A stretch of 8,768 nucleotides of DNA from Oscillospiraceae bacterium (GCA_017411665.1 JAFQPT010000163.1:1-8768); one strand, 5' to 3'. Positions 1-5,096 are shown, counted from the stretch's first letter. A program made the numbers and translations. Notes: generated from the sequence alone by a model not told the origin.

Positions 1-424
1 TCGCAGTGCATTCCTAACCTGCATCGAAGCAGACACCAAGCTGATAGACGAAATGGATGTTGTTGTTCCTGTTGACAGAATTGCGGAATTCTTGAATTAC
101 ACTCATGATGTTGGCACCGAAGAAGGCATCCGAATTCGTTCCTTCGGCCACGCCGGCGATGGCAATCTGCACATTTACACCTGCTCCAACGACTTGGACG
201 AAGCTGAATTTATTGCACGTACCAAGCGCGTTATGGACAAGTGCTATGCAAAGTGCGAAGAAATGAACGGTCAGGTTTCCGGCGAACACGCAATCGGTCA
301 TGCAAAGAAAGCATATCTGAAGTCTTCCGTTGGCGACCGCGTATACGGTTTGATGACTGCAATCAAGCAGGTATTTGACCCCAACCTCATCCTCAACCCT
401 GGTAAGGTTTGCACCGATATTTGA
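1..424 (+). CDS. FAD-linked 2-hydroxyacid oxidase, GlcD/D-lactate dehydrogenase-like, C-terminal part (5' truncated)
   Basis: The reading frame is open from base 2 to the TGA at 422-424, so the gene starts left of the window and about 140 C-terminal residues are visible. The segment carries the GHAGDGNLH motif (about nt 146-172) and a later SGEHAIG motif. Both are typical of the C-terminal FAD-linked oxidase domain of GlcD, D-lactate dehydrogenase and related flavoproteins, where these histidines lie at the flavin/substrate site. The protein ends with the usual FDPNLILNPGKV tail, so this 3' end is complete. The family oxidises 2-hydroxyacids such as lactate or glycolate; in clostridia GlcD-like proteins often pair with electron-transfer flavoproteins, but no EtfAB is visible here. 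Substrate cannot be decided from this part. The next gene, nfnA, follows after 99 bases with no terminator between, so co-transcription is possible. Confidence 0.85.
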   Translation, partial: RSAFLTCIEADTKLIDEMDVVVPVDRIAEFLNYTHDVGTEEGIRIRSFGHAGDGNLHIYTCSNDLDEAEFIARTKRVMDKCYAKCEEMNGQVSGEHAIGHAKKAYLKSSVGDRVYGLMTAIKQVFDPNLILNPGKVCTDI

Positions 425-523
425 TAAAGTCCTAATTATCTTTTATTCAACTGTAATTACCAGGTTTCTCCTAACTCGAATTACAATGAATATAGCTTTA
501 ATGTGTAATGGAGGAATCACATT
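425..523 (+). other. Intergenic spacer between the oxidase gene and nfnA
   Basis: This 99-base AT-rich gap holds the nfnA ribosome binding site (GGAGGA, 510-515, 8 bases before the ATG at 524). It also has an inverted repeat, TGTAATT (452-458) and AATTACA (479-485), with 20 bases between the arms. A TACAAT at 482-487 resembles a -10 box, but the nearest -35-like word, TTACCA at 457-462, is 19 bases away, so I do not call a promoter. No rho-independent terminator is visible after the upstream gene. Confidence 0.4.
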
Positions 524-1365
524 ATGGTAAAAATCATTAATATGGAACCCCTGAATCCTACTCTGATTAAGATCACCCTGGATGCACCTCACATCGCTAA
601 GAAGGTAAAGGCAGGCCAGTTTGGCATCCTGCGCGTTTCTGAAGATGGCGAACGCTTCCCCCTGACCATTGAAGACTGGGATATCGAAAAGGGTACCATC
701 AGCTTTGTATTCCAGATCGCAGGCGCTTCCACTCAGCTGATGAGCTACAAGAAGCCCGGCGAATACATCGCAGACGTTGTTGGCCCTCTGGGTCACCCCA
801 CCGACCTGTCCAACGCAAAGCGTGTTTGTGTTGTTGCAGGTGGTTCCGGCTGCGCAATCGGCTTCCCCGTTATCCGTGAACTGAACAAGATGGGCGTTAC
901 CGTTGACGCTGTTATCGGCTTCCGTAACAAGGACCTGGTTGTTCTGGAAAAGGAAATCCGCGCTCTGACCAACGAACTGATCGTTATGACCGACGACGGC
1001 TCCTACGCTCGCAAGGGTCTGGTTACCGCAGGTCTGCAGAGCCTGATCGACTCCGGCAAGAAGTACGACAAGGTTATCACCCTGGGCCCCCTGCCCATGA
1101 TGAAGTTTGTTTGCCAGCTGACCAAGCGCTACGGCATCAAGACTCTGGCTTCCATGAACCCCATCATGATCGACGGCACCGGTATGTGCGGTGGCTGCCG
1201 ACTGACTGTTGGCGGCGAAACCAAGTTTGCATGTGTTGACGGCCCCGAATCGACGGCCACCTGATCGACTTCGACGAAGCTATGGCTCGTTCCACCAGAT
1301 ATGCTGCACACGAACACAAGCGTCACGAAGAAGCATGCAACCTGTTTAAGAAGGAGGTAGAATAA
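524..1365 (+). CDS. nfnA: NfnA, FAD/[2Fe-2S] subunit of ferredoxin:NADP+ transhydrogenase; frameshifted near the 3' end
   Basis: NfnA is the small subunit of the electron-bifurcating NADH-dependent reduced ferredoxin:NADP+ oxidoreductase, a cytoplasmic complex that couples NADPH, NAD+ and ferredoxin. The protein has the flavin motif RFPLTIED (residues 44-51), a nucleotide-binding segment VAGGSGCAIG (104-113) and the C-terminal [2Fe-2S] ligands D217, C222, C225 and C237. The D-5-C-3-C-12-C spacing is that of NfnA/PyrK-like proteins. The in-phase frame stops early with TGA at 1262-1264 after 246 residues. One T is missing between 1250 and 1251 in the conserved VDGPEFDGH segment; the lost frame resumes at once with DGHLIDFDEAMAR and runs to TAA at 1363-1365. 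Repaired, the protein is 280 residues, the normal length. The first two bases of the nfnB gap follow directly, so the two genes were built as a coupled pair. Either a sequencing error or a very recent mutation; a true truncated protein would lose 38 C-terminal residues but keep the cluster ligands. Confidence 0.9.
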
Positions 1366-1367
1366 TT

Positions 1368-2756
1368 ATGGCAAATATGTCTATGGTTAAGAATCCCATG
1401 CCCAGCCAGGATCCCCTGGTTCGCGGCCGCAACTTTGACGAAGTTGCTCTGGGCTACACCGAAGAACAGGTTAAGAGCGAAGCTGCTCGCTGCCTGAACT
1501 GCAAGATTCCTCACTGCCGTAAGGGCTGCCCCGTTAATCTGAACATCCCCGCTTTCATCAAGGCTGCTGAAAAGGGCGACTATGATGAAGCTTACCGTAT
1601 CATCTCTCTGGACTCCTCTCTGCCCGCAGTTTGCGGTCGTGTATGTCCCCAGGAAAACCAGTGCGAAAAGTTCTGCAACCGCGGTATTAAGGGGGAATCC
1701 GTTGCGATCGGTCGTATCGAACGTTTCGTTGCTGACTACCACAATGCAAAGGAAGATGTTGAAATCGTAAAGCCCGAACCCAACGGCCACAAGGTTGCTG
1801 TTGTTGGTTCCGGTCCTGCATCTCTGACCTGCGCAGGCGATCTGGCAAAGCGCGGCTATGCAGTTACCATCTTCGAAGCACTGCACACTCCCGGCGGCGT
1901 TCTGGTTTACGGTATCCCCGAATTCCGTCTGCCCAAGGCAATCGTTGCTAAGGAAATCGAAGGCCTGAAGAAGCTGGGCGTTGAAATCAAGACCGACTGG
2001 GTTGTTGGTAAGGTTATCGACGTAGAAGAACTGCGCAACGAATACGACGCAGTGTTCATCGGCTCCGGCGCAGGTCTGCCTCAGTTCCTGAAGATCCCCG
2101 GTGAAAACCTGAAGGGTGTTTACTCTGCAAACGAATTCCTGACCCGTATCAACCTGATGAAGGCATACAAGGAAGACGCAATGACTCCCATTACCCGCCC
2201 CAAGAAGGCTGCTATTGTCGGCGGCGGCAACGTAGCAATGGACGCAGCTCGCTGTGCACTGCGACTGGGTGCAGAAGAAGTTTCCATCGTTTACCGTCGT
2301 GGTTTCGATGAACTGCCCGCACGTAAGGAAGAAATTCACCACGCACAGGAAGAAGGCATCGTATTCCGTACTCTGCGCGGTCCTCTGGAAATCCAGGGCG
2401 ACATGAAGACCGGCGTAACCGGCATCAAGTGCCAGGTTATGGAACTGGGCGAACCCGATGAAAAGGGCCGCAGAAAGCCTGTTGCAGTTGAAGGCGAATT
2501 CGAAGTTGTAGAAGCTGACGTTGTTATCATCGCAATCGGCACCTCCCCCAACCCCCTGATCCGCCAGACCACCGAAGGCCTGGAATTCAGCAAGAAGGGC
2601 GGCATCGTTGCTGACGAAGAAAAGGGCCAGACCTCTCTGGAAAACGTATTTGCAGGCGGCGACGTAGTTACCGGTGCAGCTACCGTTATTCTGGCAATGG
2701 GCGCAGGCAAGAAGTCCGCAGCTGCTATTGACGAATACATCAAGAACAAGAAGTAA
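1368..2756 (+). CDS. nfnB: NfnB, large subunit of ferredoxin:NADP+ transhydrogenase (glutamate synthase small-subunit family)
   Basis: This 462-residue protein is a GltD-type flavoprotein. Two [4Fe-4S] motifs are at the N-terminus: C42, C45, C50, C54 (CLNCKIPHCRKGC) and C89, C93, C99, C103. They are followed by a dinucleotide fold with GSGPAS (147-152) for FAD, a second one with VGGGNVAMD (284-292) for NADP(H), and the C-terminal FAD motif NVFAGGDVVTGAATV (426-440). This order fits NfnB/SudA as well as the small subunit of glutamate synthase. The adjacent nfnA, only 2 bases upstream, decides for NfnB. The start is fixed by AAGGAGG at 1351-1357, 10 bases ahead of the ATG and lying inside the end of the restored nfnA frame. 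In the complex NfnB carries the bifurcating FAD and binds NADPH. A strong terminator follows 39 bases downstream. The gene looks intact. Confidence 0.93.
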   Translation: MANMSMVKNPMPSQDPLVRGRNFDEVALGYTEEQVKSEAARCLNCKIPHCRKGCPVNLNIPAFIKAAEKGDYDEAYRIISLDSSLPAVCGRVCPQENQCEKFCNRGIKGESVAIGRIERFVADYHNAKEDVEIVKPEPNGHKVAVVGSGPASLTCAGDLAKRGYAVTIFEALHTPGGVLVYGIPEFRLPKAIVAKEIEGLKKLGVEIKTDWVVGKVIDVEELRNEYDAVFIGSGAGLPQFLKIPGENLKGVYSANEFLTRINLMKAYKEDAMTPITRPKKAAIVGGGNVAMDAARCALRLGAEEVSIVYRRGFDELPARKEEIHHAQEEGIVFRTLRGPLEIQGDMKTGVTGIKCQVMELGEPDEKGRRKPVAVEGEFEVVEADVVIIAIGTSPNPLIRQTTEGLEFSKKGGIVADEEKGQTSLENVFAGGDVVTGAATVILAMGAGKKSAAAIDEYIKNKK

Positions 2757-2795
2757 TACAAAAACATAATGATCCTTTCTGTGAGGACAAGAACT

Positions 2796-2842
2796 AACCG
2801 CCAAACCACAGAAAATCCCTGTGGTTTGGCGGTTGGCTTTTT
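2796..2842 (+). terminator. Rho-independent terminator of the nfnAB operon
   Basis: A perfect 16-bp stem (2796-2811 with 2819-2834; AACCGCCAAACCACAG on the left arm) closes a 7-base loop and is followed by GGC and a run of T at 2838-2842. It lies 39 bases after the nfnB stop and faces the convergent leftward genes. Confidence 0.93.
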
Positions 2843-3050
2843 ATATTTCTTTAATGTTTCTGCGAGTCAGGCTCTCTGGAAATATTGGTAAATCGTTGGT
2901 AAAATCAAGGGCGAAGCATAAAACGCTAAAAAACATAAATCTTGAAACAATTTGAGAAGTTTATCGTGTTAGGCAAATTCTACCATAAAAATTTCCATTT
3001 CTCGACTCATAGATTAGCACTATTCGTTTATCTGTAATATACTTTTCCAT
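2841..3050 (-). pseudogene. Short broken reading frame with promoter and RBS; possible TnpV-like remnant
   Basis: An ATG at 3050-3048, preceded at 7 bases by a strong GGAGG (3058-3062), opens a frame of 29 codons to TAA at 2963-2961 (protein begins MEKYITDKRIVLIYESRNGN). After this single stop the same frame stays open for a further 39 codons to the TAA at 2843-2841, beside the T-tract of the nfnB terminator. The N-terminal pattern (MEKYITD... Y... R-N-G-N-F-Y) recalls the start of TnpV-type transposon-encoded proteins of gut Firmicutes, which often begin MEKYITDE-like and continue with a GDYY motif; this is from memory and is weak. No full-length gene is present. It could equally be a small-protein gene of 29 residues, or chance. 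The surrounding sequence is AT-richer than the neighbouring genes and uses rarer codons (ATA, CTA, CGA), unlike the strongly biased metabolic genes. Confidence 0.35.
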
Positions 3051-3080
3051 GTTATAACCTCCATTTTGTTTTGTGGAAGC

Positions 3081-3109
3081 GTTATATCGAAAGAATCATA
3101 ATTGGACAA
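3081..3109 (-). promoter_or_regulatory. Candidate sigma-A promoter for the short frame at 2841-3050
   Basis: Read leftward, TTGTCC (3109-3104) and TATAAC (3086-3081) are separated by exactly 17 bases. The -10 matches consensus at five of six positions and the -35 at four. It lies about 20 bases upstream of the GGAGG of the short frame. Confidence 0.5.
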
Positions 3110-3115
3110 ATATAC

Positions 3116-3164
3116 AAAACAAAAAAATCCGCACCTCGGAATTTCTTCCAAGATACGGATTTTT
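3116..3164 (-). terminator. Terminator after the first tRNA-Met/tRNA-Glu pair
   Basis: Read leftward, AAAAATCCG (3164-3156) pairs with CGGATTTTT (3131-3123), with an inner stem CTTGGAA/TTCCGAG that has one mismatch. The 3' arm runs into a T-rich tail (TTTTTTTGTTTT). It sits 67 bases after the 3' end of tRNA-Glu and has no other gene to serve. Confidence 0.8.
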
Positions 3165-3230
3165 GTTTTAGAGCGGTAACCTAACAGCCAAGCCGCCGCT
3201 AAAGAAATAGGTGTTCGCCCAATATTGATT
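3165..3230. other. Spacer between tRNA-Glu (copy 1) and its terminator
   Basis: These 66 bases are transcribed as the tail of the tRNA precursor. A 5-bp AGCGG/CCGCT pairing (about 3172-3200) is the only structure I can see. No further tRNA cloverleaf can be drawn here. The second tRNA pair lacks this segment: there the terminator touches the tRNA. Confidence 0.3.
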
Positions 3231-3305
3231 TGGTGACCCGTAGGGGAATCGAACCCCTGTTACCGCCGTGAAAGGGCGGTGTCTTAACCGCTTGACCAAC
3301 GGGCC
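3231..3305 (-). tRNA. tRNA-Glu (UUC), copy 1
   Basis: Read leftward the gene begins GGCCCGTTGGTC and ends with an encoded CCA at 3233-3231. The acceptor stem GGCCCGT/ACGGGTC pairs with one G-U, the anticodon stem is CCGCC/GGCGG, and the loop CTTTCAC gives anticodon TTC for Glu. The T-loop is the usual TTCGATT. Length is 75 bases. It is identical to the second copy at 3993-4067. Confidence 0.97.
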
Positions 3306-3312
3306 TTATTTA

Positions 3313-3336
3313 CTCGCCGAACGGCCATTCGGCGAG
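3313..3336 (-). ncRNA. Hairpin in the tRNA-Met/tRNA-Glu spacer, copy 1
   Basis: CTCGCCGAA (3313-3321) pairs perfectly with TTCGGCGAG (3328-3336) around a 6-base loop. In the direction of transcription no T-tract follows, so it is not a terminator of the pair. The second copy has the same hairpin with a compensating base-pair change, which points to a maintained RNA structure in the tRNA precursor. Confidence 0.6.
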
Positions 3337-3343
3337 ATTTTTA

Positions 3344-3420
3344 TGGTAGCGGCACCAAGATTCGAACTAGGGACACCACGGGTATGAACCGTGTGCTCTG
3401 GCCAACTGAGCTATACCGCC
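3344..3420 (-). tRNA. tRNA-Met (CAU), elongator type, copy 1
   Basis: Read leftward the gene begins GGCGGTATAGCTCAG and ends with encoded CCA at 3346-3344; length 77. The anticodon stem CACGG/CCGTG with loop TTCATAC gives CAT. The G1-U72 end of the acceptor stem (GGCGGTA with TGCCGCT) and the GGTTCATACC anticodon arm match elongator Met of Gram-positives rather than initiator tRNA, which has an unpaired 1-72 position and three G-C pairs in the anticodon stem. The T-stem (CCTAG with CTTGG) contains a central U-U mismatch, shared with copy 2. Confidence 0.93.
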
Positions 3421-3434
3421 ATAACGCAAGAATT

Positions 3435-3463
3435 ATTATATTCATAAAAGCTTCATTTGTCAA
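3435..3463 (-). promoter_or_regulatory. Consensus sigma-A promoter of tRNA pair 1
   Basis: Read leftward, TTGACA (3463-3458) and TATAAT (3440-3435) are both perfect and 17 bases apart. The start point would be about 8 bases before the mature tRNA-Met end, which is typical of a strong stable-RNA promoter. Confidence 0.93.
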
Positions 3464-3480
3464 CAGCTTTTTTCAAGTTT

Positions 3481-3518
3481 TCTCAAAAAAAGACCCCATG
3501 CAAGGCATGAGGTCTTTT
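3481..3518 (-). terminator. Rho-independent terminator of gloA
   Basis: Read leftward, AAAAGACCTCATGC pairs with GCATGGGGTCTTTT (one G-U pair) around a 3-base loop and runs into TTTTTTTGAG. The stem begins 3 bases after the gloA stop. The promoter of tRNA pair 1 lies immediately beyond it. Confidence 0.92.
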
Positions 3519-3521
3519 CGA

Positions 3522-3896
3522 TTATCTCTTTGCAGGCAGGATTTCCAGCCAGTAGTTATCGGGGTCAATGATAAAGTAGATGCCCATCTTTTCGTTTTCA
3601 AAGCAGATGCAGCCCATTTCTTCGTGATGCTTGTGCGCTGCTTCGTAGTCCTCCACTTCAAATGCCAGATGGAACTCGTTATCTCCCAGATTATAGGGAC
3701 GATCCCAGTCACGCAGCCATGTCAGTTCCAGCTGATGAGAGCTGCTGCCTCCATCCCCCAGATACACCAGAATAAAGCTGCCGTCCTCAGCTTCCTTGCG
3801 GCGTACTTCCACCAAGCCCAGTGCTTCCTTATAGAAAGCCAGAGACTTTTCCAGATCCAGAACATTGAAGTTGTTGTGAACGAATTTGAAATTCAT
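3522..3896 (-). CDS. gloA: Lactoylglutathione lyase / glyoxalase I family protein
   Basis: This 124-residue cytoplasmic protein belongs to the vicinal oxygen chelate (glyoxalase I) family, which isomerises the methylglyoxal-thiol hemithioacetal to a lactoyl thioester. The four metal ligands are visible at the expected places: H7 (HNNFNV), E57 (HQLELTW), H76 (EFHLAFE) and E118 (YWLEIL), with the DLEKSLAFYKEALG signature at 14-27. Length is slightly short of Escherichia coli GloA (135 residues). The start at 3896 is set by AGGAGGG at 3910-3904, 7 bases upstream; a longer in-frame opening to 4061 would run through the tRNA-Glu gene and is not used. The gene is transcribed alone between two tRNA pairs, with a terminator on each side. 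Since most Firmicutes lack glutathione, the actual thiol cofactor is unknown. Confidence 0.9.
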   Translation of the reverse strand: MNFKFVHNNFNVLDLEKSLAFYKEALGLVEVRRKEAEDGSFILVYLGDGGSSSHQLELTWLRDWDRPYNLGDNEFHLAFEVEDYEAAHKHHEEMGCICFENEKMGIYFIIDPDNYWLEILPAKR

Positions 3897-3927
3897 AGAG
3901 TGTCCCTCCTGTTTGATTCTTGTATCC

Positions 3928-3956
3928 AGTTTACCAGACGAACAGAGACAGAGCAA
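3928..3956 (-). promoter_or_regulatory. Candidate promoter of gloA
   Basis: Read leftward, TTGCTC (3956-3951) is followed after 17 bases by TAAACT (3933-3928), with a TGG just ahead that makes an extended -10 (TGGTAAACT). The match is moderate, but gloA sits behind a terminator and needs its own promoter, and this is the best fit in a 50-base gap. Confidence 0.45.
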
Positions 3957-3957
3957 T

Positions 3958-3991
3958 AAAAAAATCCGGAACGCTTTCGCATTCCGGATTT
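3958..3991 (-). terminator. Terminator after the second tRNA-Met/tRNA-Glu pair
   Basis: Read leftward, AAATCCGGAA (3991-3982) pairs perfectly with TTCCGGATTT (3971-3962) around a 10-base loop and runs into seven T. It begins 1 base after the CCA of tRNA-Glu, so it isolates the tRNA transcript from gloA. Confidence 0.92.
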
Positions 3992-3992
3992 C

Positions 3993-4067
3993 TGGTGACC
4001 CGTAGGGGAATCGAACCCCTGTTACCGCCGTGAAAGGGCGGTGTCTTAACCGCTTGACCAACGGGCC
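3993..4067 (-). tRNA. tRNA-Glu (UUC), copy 2
   Basis: All 75 bases are identical to copy 1 at 3231-3305, including encoded CCA and anticodon TTC in loop CTTTCAC. The flanking sequences differ. Confidence 0.97.
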
Positions 4068-4073
4068 GTATGC

Positions 4074-4098
4074 GCTCGTCGAAGGCCTTTCGACGAGC
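4074..4098 (-). ncRNA. Hairpin in the tRNA-Met/tRNA-Glu spacer, copy 2
   Basis: GCTCGTCGAA (4074-4083) pairs perfectly with TTCGACGAGC (4089-4098) around a 5-base loop. Relative to copy 1, the C-G pair within CTCGCCGAA/TTCGGCGAG has become T-A, so pairing is kept, while the loop and flanks have diverged. No T-tract follows in the direction of transcription. Confidence 0.6.
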
Positions 4099-4102
4099 TT
4101 AT

Positions 4103-4179
4103 TGGTAGCGGCACCAAGATTCGAACTAGGGACACCACGGGTATGAACCGTGTGCTCTGGCCAACTGAGCTATGCCGCC
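4103..4179 (-). tRNA. tRNA-Met (CAU), elongator type, copy 2
   Basis: The 77 bases match copy 1 (3344-3420) at 76 positions. The single difference is at acceptor position 6 (T in copy 1, C here), turning a U-G wobble with position 67 into a C-G pair. CCA is encoded. Anticodon CAT, G1-U72 acceptor end and the U-U mismatch in the T-stem are as in copy 1. Confidence 0.93.
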
Positions 4180-4191
4180 GCAACAGAAATT

Positions 4192-4220
4192 ATTATACAT
4201 ATGACATAGTGTTTTGTCAA
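4192..4220 (-). promoter_or_regulatory. Consensus sigma-A promoter of tRNA pair 2
   Basis: Read leftward, TTGACA (4220-4215) and TATAAT (4197-4192) are perfect and 17 bases apart. The boxes and spacing equal those of pair 1, but the 17-base spacers are unrelated, so the promoter strength is conserved and not merely copied. Confidence 0.93.
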
Positions 4221-4247
4221 TACTTTTTCAAAAATTATTCTAATTTT

Positions 4248-4273
4248 TTACCCTCGAATTTCTCCGAGGGTAA
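4248..4273 (-). terminator. Hairpin after the M23 gene, weak or atypical terminator
   Basis: Read leftward, TTACCCTCG (4273-4265) pairs with CGAGGGTAA (4256-4248) around an 8-base loop, 5 bases after the stop codon. It is followed by AAAAATTAG rather than a T-tract, with a T-run only about 12 bases further on. It may stabilise the 3' end or terminate weakly. Confidence 0.45.
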
Positions 4274-4278
4274 TGGCC

Positions 4279-5028
4279 TTATAAGACGGGCATATATGCC
4301 CCGGGATCCACGCTGTTATCGTTCAAGGACATTGCAAAATGCAGATGAGGCGGTTCCCCCGTCTCACACAATGCCGTTTCTCCTACCGCACCGATGGTAT
4401 CCCCTGCCAGCACACGGTCTCCCACTCTCACAACAGGCTCTGCCTGCAGGTTGGCATAATAACTGACAAGCCCTGCTCCGTGGTCAATGACCACCGTCGT
4501 TCCATACAGCACATCGTCATATACATCCGTAACTGTACCTGCAGCTGCACTGCGGACATATTCTCCTGCCTGTGCGGCAATGTCGATGCCGTCATGGGTA
4601 CGCCAGTCACCCATGGTCACATTATACACCAATCTGTCCATACTGTAAGGAAGCTCCACTTCCCCGATAACCGGCCAGACGTAAGACAGTGTTTCCAAAT
4701 TTACGGTCTGCACGGACTCGTCCTCAACAGGCACGTAAACCTCCTGCACAGGCTCTTCCACGGGCTCAGGCTCCATAACCTGCGCTACCTCCGGCACTTC
4801 TGGGACAATCACCTGCGTGGGTACAGGTACAGGGTCCTTCCATTCAATGACTTCCTGGTGGACATAGGGCGTCAAGGTTGTGTCAGCCAGCGCCTCCGTC
4901 TCATCTTCTTCGCTGTTGTTTACCAGCATCCATGCGGAAACCACAATAATAGATACACATAGCATGTGGGATATGTAAAAGCCCTTTCCGCCCAGAAAGC
5001 TTTCGGATTCGTTATATTCGTCGTTCAT
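4279..5028 (-). CDS. Membrane-anchored M23 (LytM-domain) protein, SpoIIQ-like
   Basis: This 249-residue protein has a short N-terminal tail, one hydrophobic segment at about residues 18-37, a Pro/Glu/Val-rich linker at 66-104 and a C-terminal M23 peptidase domain at about 118-249. The zinc ligands H145, D149 (HDGID) and H230 of the HLH motif (228-230) are present. The second histidine of active LytM enzymes, in a Y-x-H-L motif, is replaced by asparagine (YANL, N193). This topology, the GGKGFY motif before the membrane segment and the size resemble SpoIIQ of clostridia, a forespore membrane protein that pairs with SpoIIIAH during engulfment. SpoIIQ identity is inference; a general cell-wall M23 protein is the alternative. 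The start at 5028 is set by AGGAGGG at 5040-5034. The T-tract of the eno terminator touches this RBS, so any promoter must lie within or before that hairpin. Codon use is less biased than in the glycolytic genes. Confidence 0.85.
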   Translation of the reverse strand: MNDEYNESESFLGGKGFYISHMLCVSIIVVSAWMLVNNSEEDETEALADTTLTPYVHQEVIEWKDPVPVPTQVIVPEVPEVAQVMEPEPVEEPVQEVYVPVEDESVQTVNLETLSYVWPVIGEVELPYSMDRLVYNVTMGDWRTHDGIDIAAQAGEYVRSAAAGTVTDVYDDVLYGTTVVIDHGAGLVSYYANLQAEPVVRVGDRVLAGDTIGAVGETALCETGEPPHLHFAMSLNDNSVDPGAYMPVL

Positions 5029-5040
5029 AAGTTCCCTCCT

Positions 5041-5092
5041 AAAATAAAAAAGGTGTTTACATCGGTTATGATTGCCGATGTAAACACCTTTT
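5041..5092 (-). terminator. Rho-independent terminator of the tpiA-gpmI-eno operon
   Basis: A perfect 18-bp stem (5092-5075 with 5065-5048; AAAAGGTGTTTACATCGG on the + strand arm) closes a 9-base loop and, read leftward, is followed by TTATTTT. It begins 31 bases after the eno stop and ends against the RBS of the M23 gene. Confidence 0.93.
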
Positions 5093-5096
5093 ATTC
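5067..5096 (-). promoter_or_regulatory. Candidate forespore (sigma-F-like) promoter inside the eno terminator
   Basis: Read leftward, GAATA (5096-5092) is followed after 15 bases by GGCAATCATA (5076-5067). Against the Bacillus sigma-F pattern GYATA-N15-GGNNANAHTR each box has one mismatch. The start point would fall near 5060, inside the second arm of the hairpin. A sigma-A-like alternative in the same place is TTTACA (5084-5079), 17 bases, TGTAAA (5061-5056), formed by the stem itself. Either would yield an M23 transcript that cannot fold the terminator. Confidence 0.3.

Larger units (their letters stand above)
3231..4179. repeat. Direct duplication of a tRNA-Met/tRNA-Glu cassette flanking gloA
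   Basis: Two cassettes, 3231-3420 and 3993-4179, have the same order and orientation: promoter, tRNA-Met, hairpin spacer (38 and 35 bases), tRNA-Glu, terminator. The tRNA parts match at 151 of 152 positions, while spacers, promoters' spacers and terminators have diverged. They form direct repeats of about 75 bases on either side of the gloA unit. Confidence 0.9.

Noticed and set aside
425..523. Promoter for nfnAB
   Set aside because: TACAAT is a fair -10, but no -35 lies at 16-18 bases, so the call would be guesswork.
1247..1264. Programmed -1 frameshift in nfnA
   Set aside because: A -1 shift would restore the frame, but there is no slippery heptamer or obvious downstream stimulatory structure, and a missing T explains the conserved VDGPEFDGH motif exactly.
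1323..2804. A 493-codon open frame on the - strand
   Set aside because: It is codon-aligned antisense to nfnB and arises from the same lack of TTA, CTA and TCA codons.
3313..3336. Hairpin between the tRNAs as a terminator
   Set aside because: On the transcribed strand it is not followed by a T-tract, and it would cut off tRNA-Glu, which has no promoter of its own; the T-run lies on the opposite side.
3344..3420. Initiator or lysidine-modified Ile reading of the CAT tRNAs
   Set aside because: The anticodon stem lacks the three G-C pairs of initiators, and the G1-U72 end and overall sequence match elongator Met. A lysidine Ile tRNA cannot be fully excluded without a covariance model.
3897..4061. 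Longer N-terminal form of the glyoxalase starting at 4061
   Set aside because: The extension would run through tRNA-Glu and a terminator; the ATG at 3896 has a strong RBS and homologues start there.
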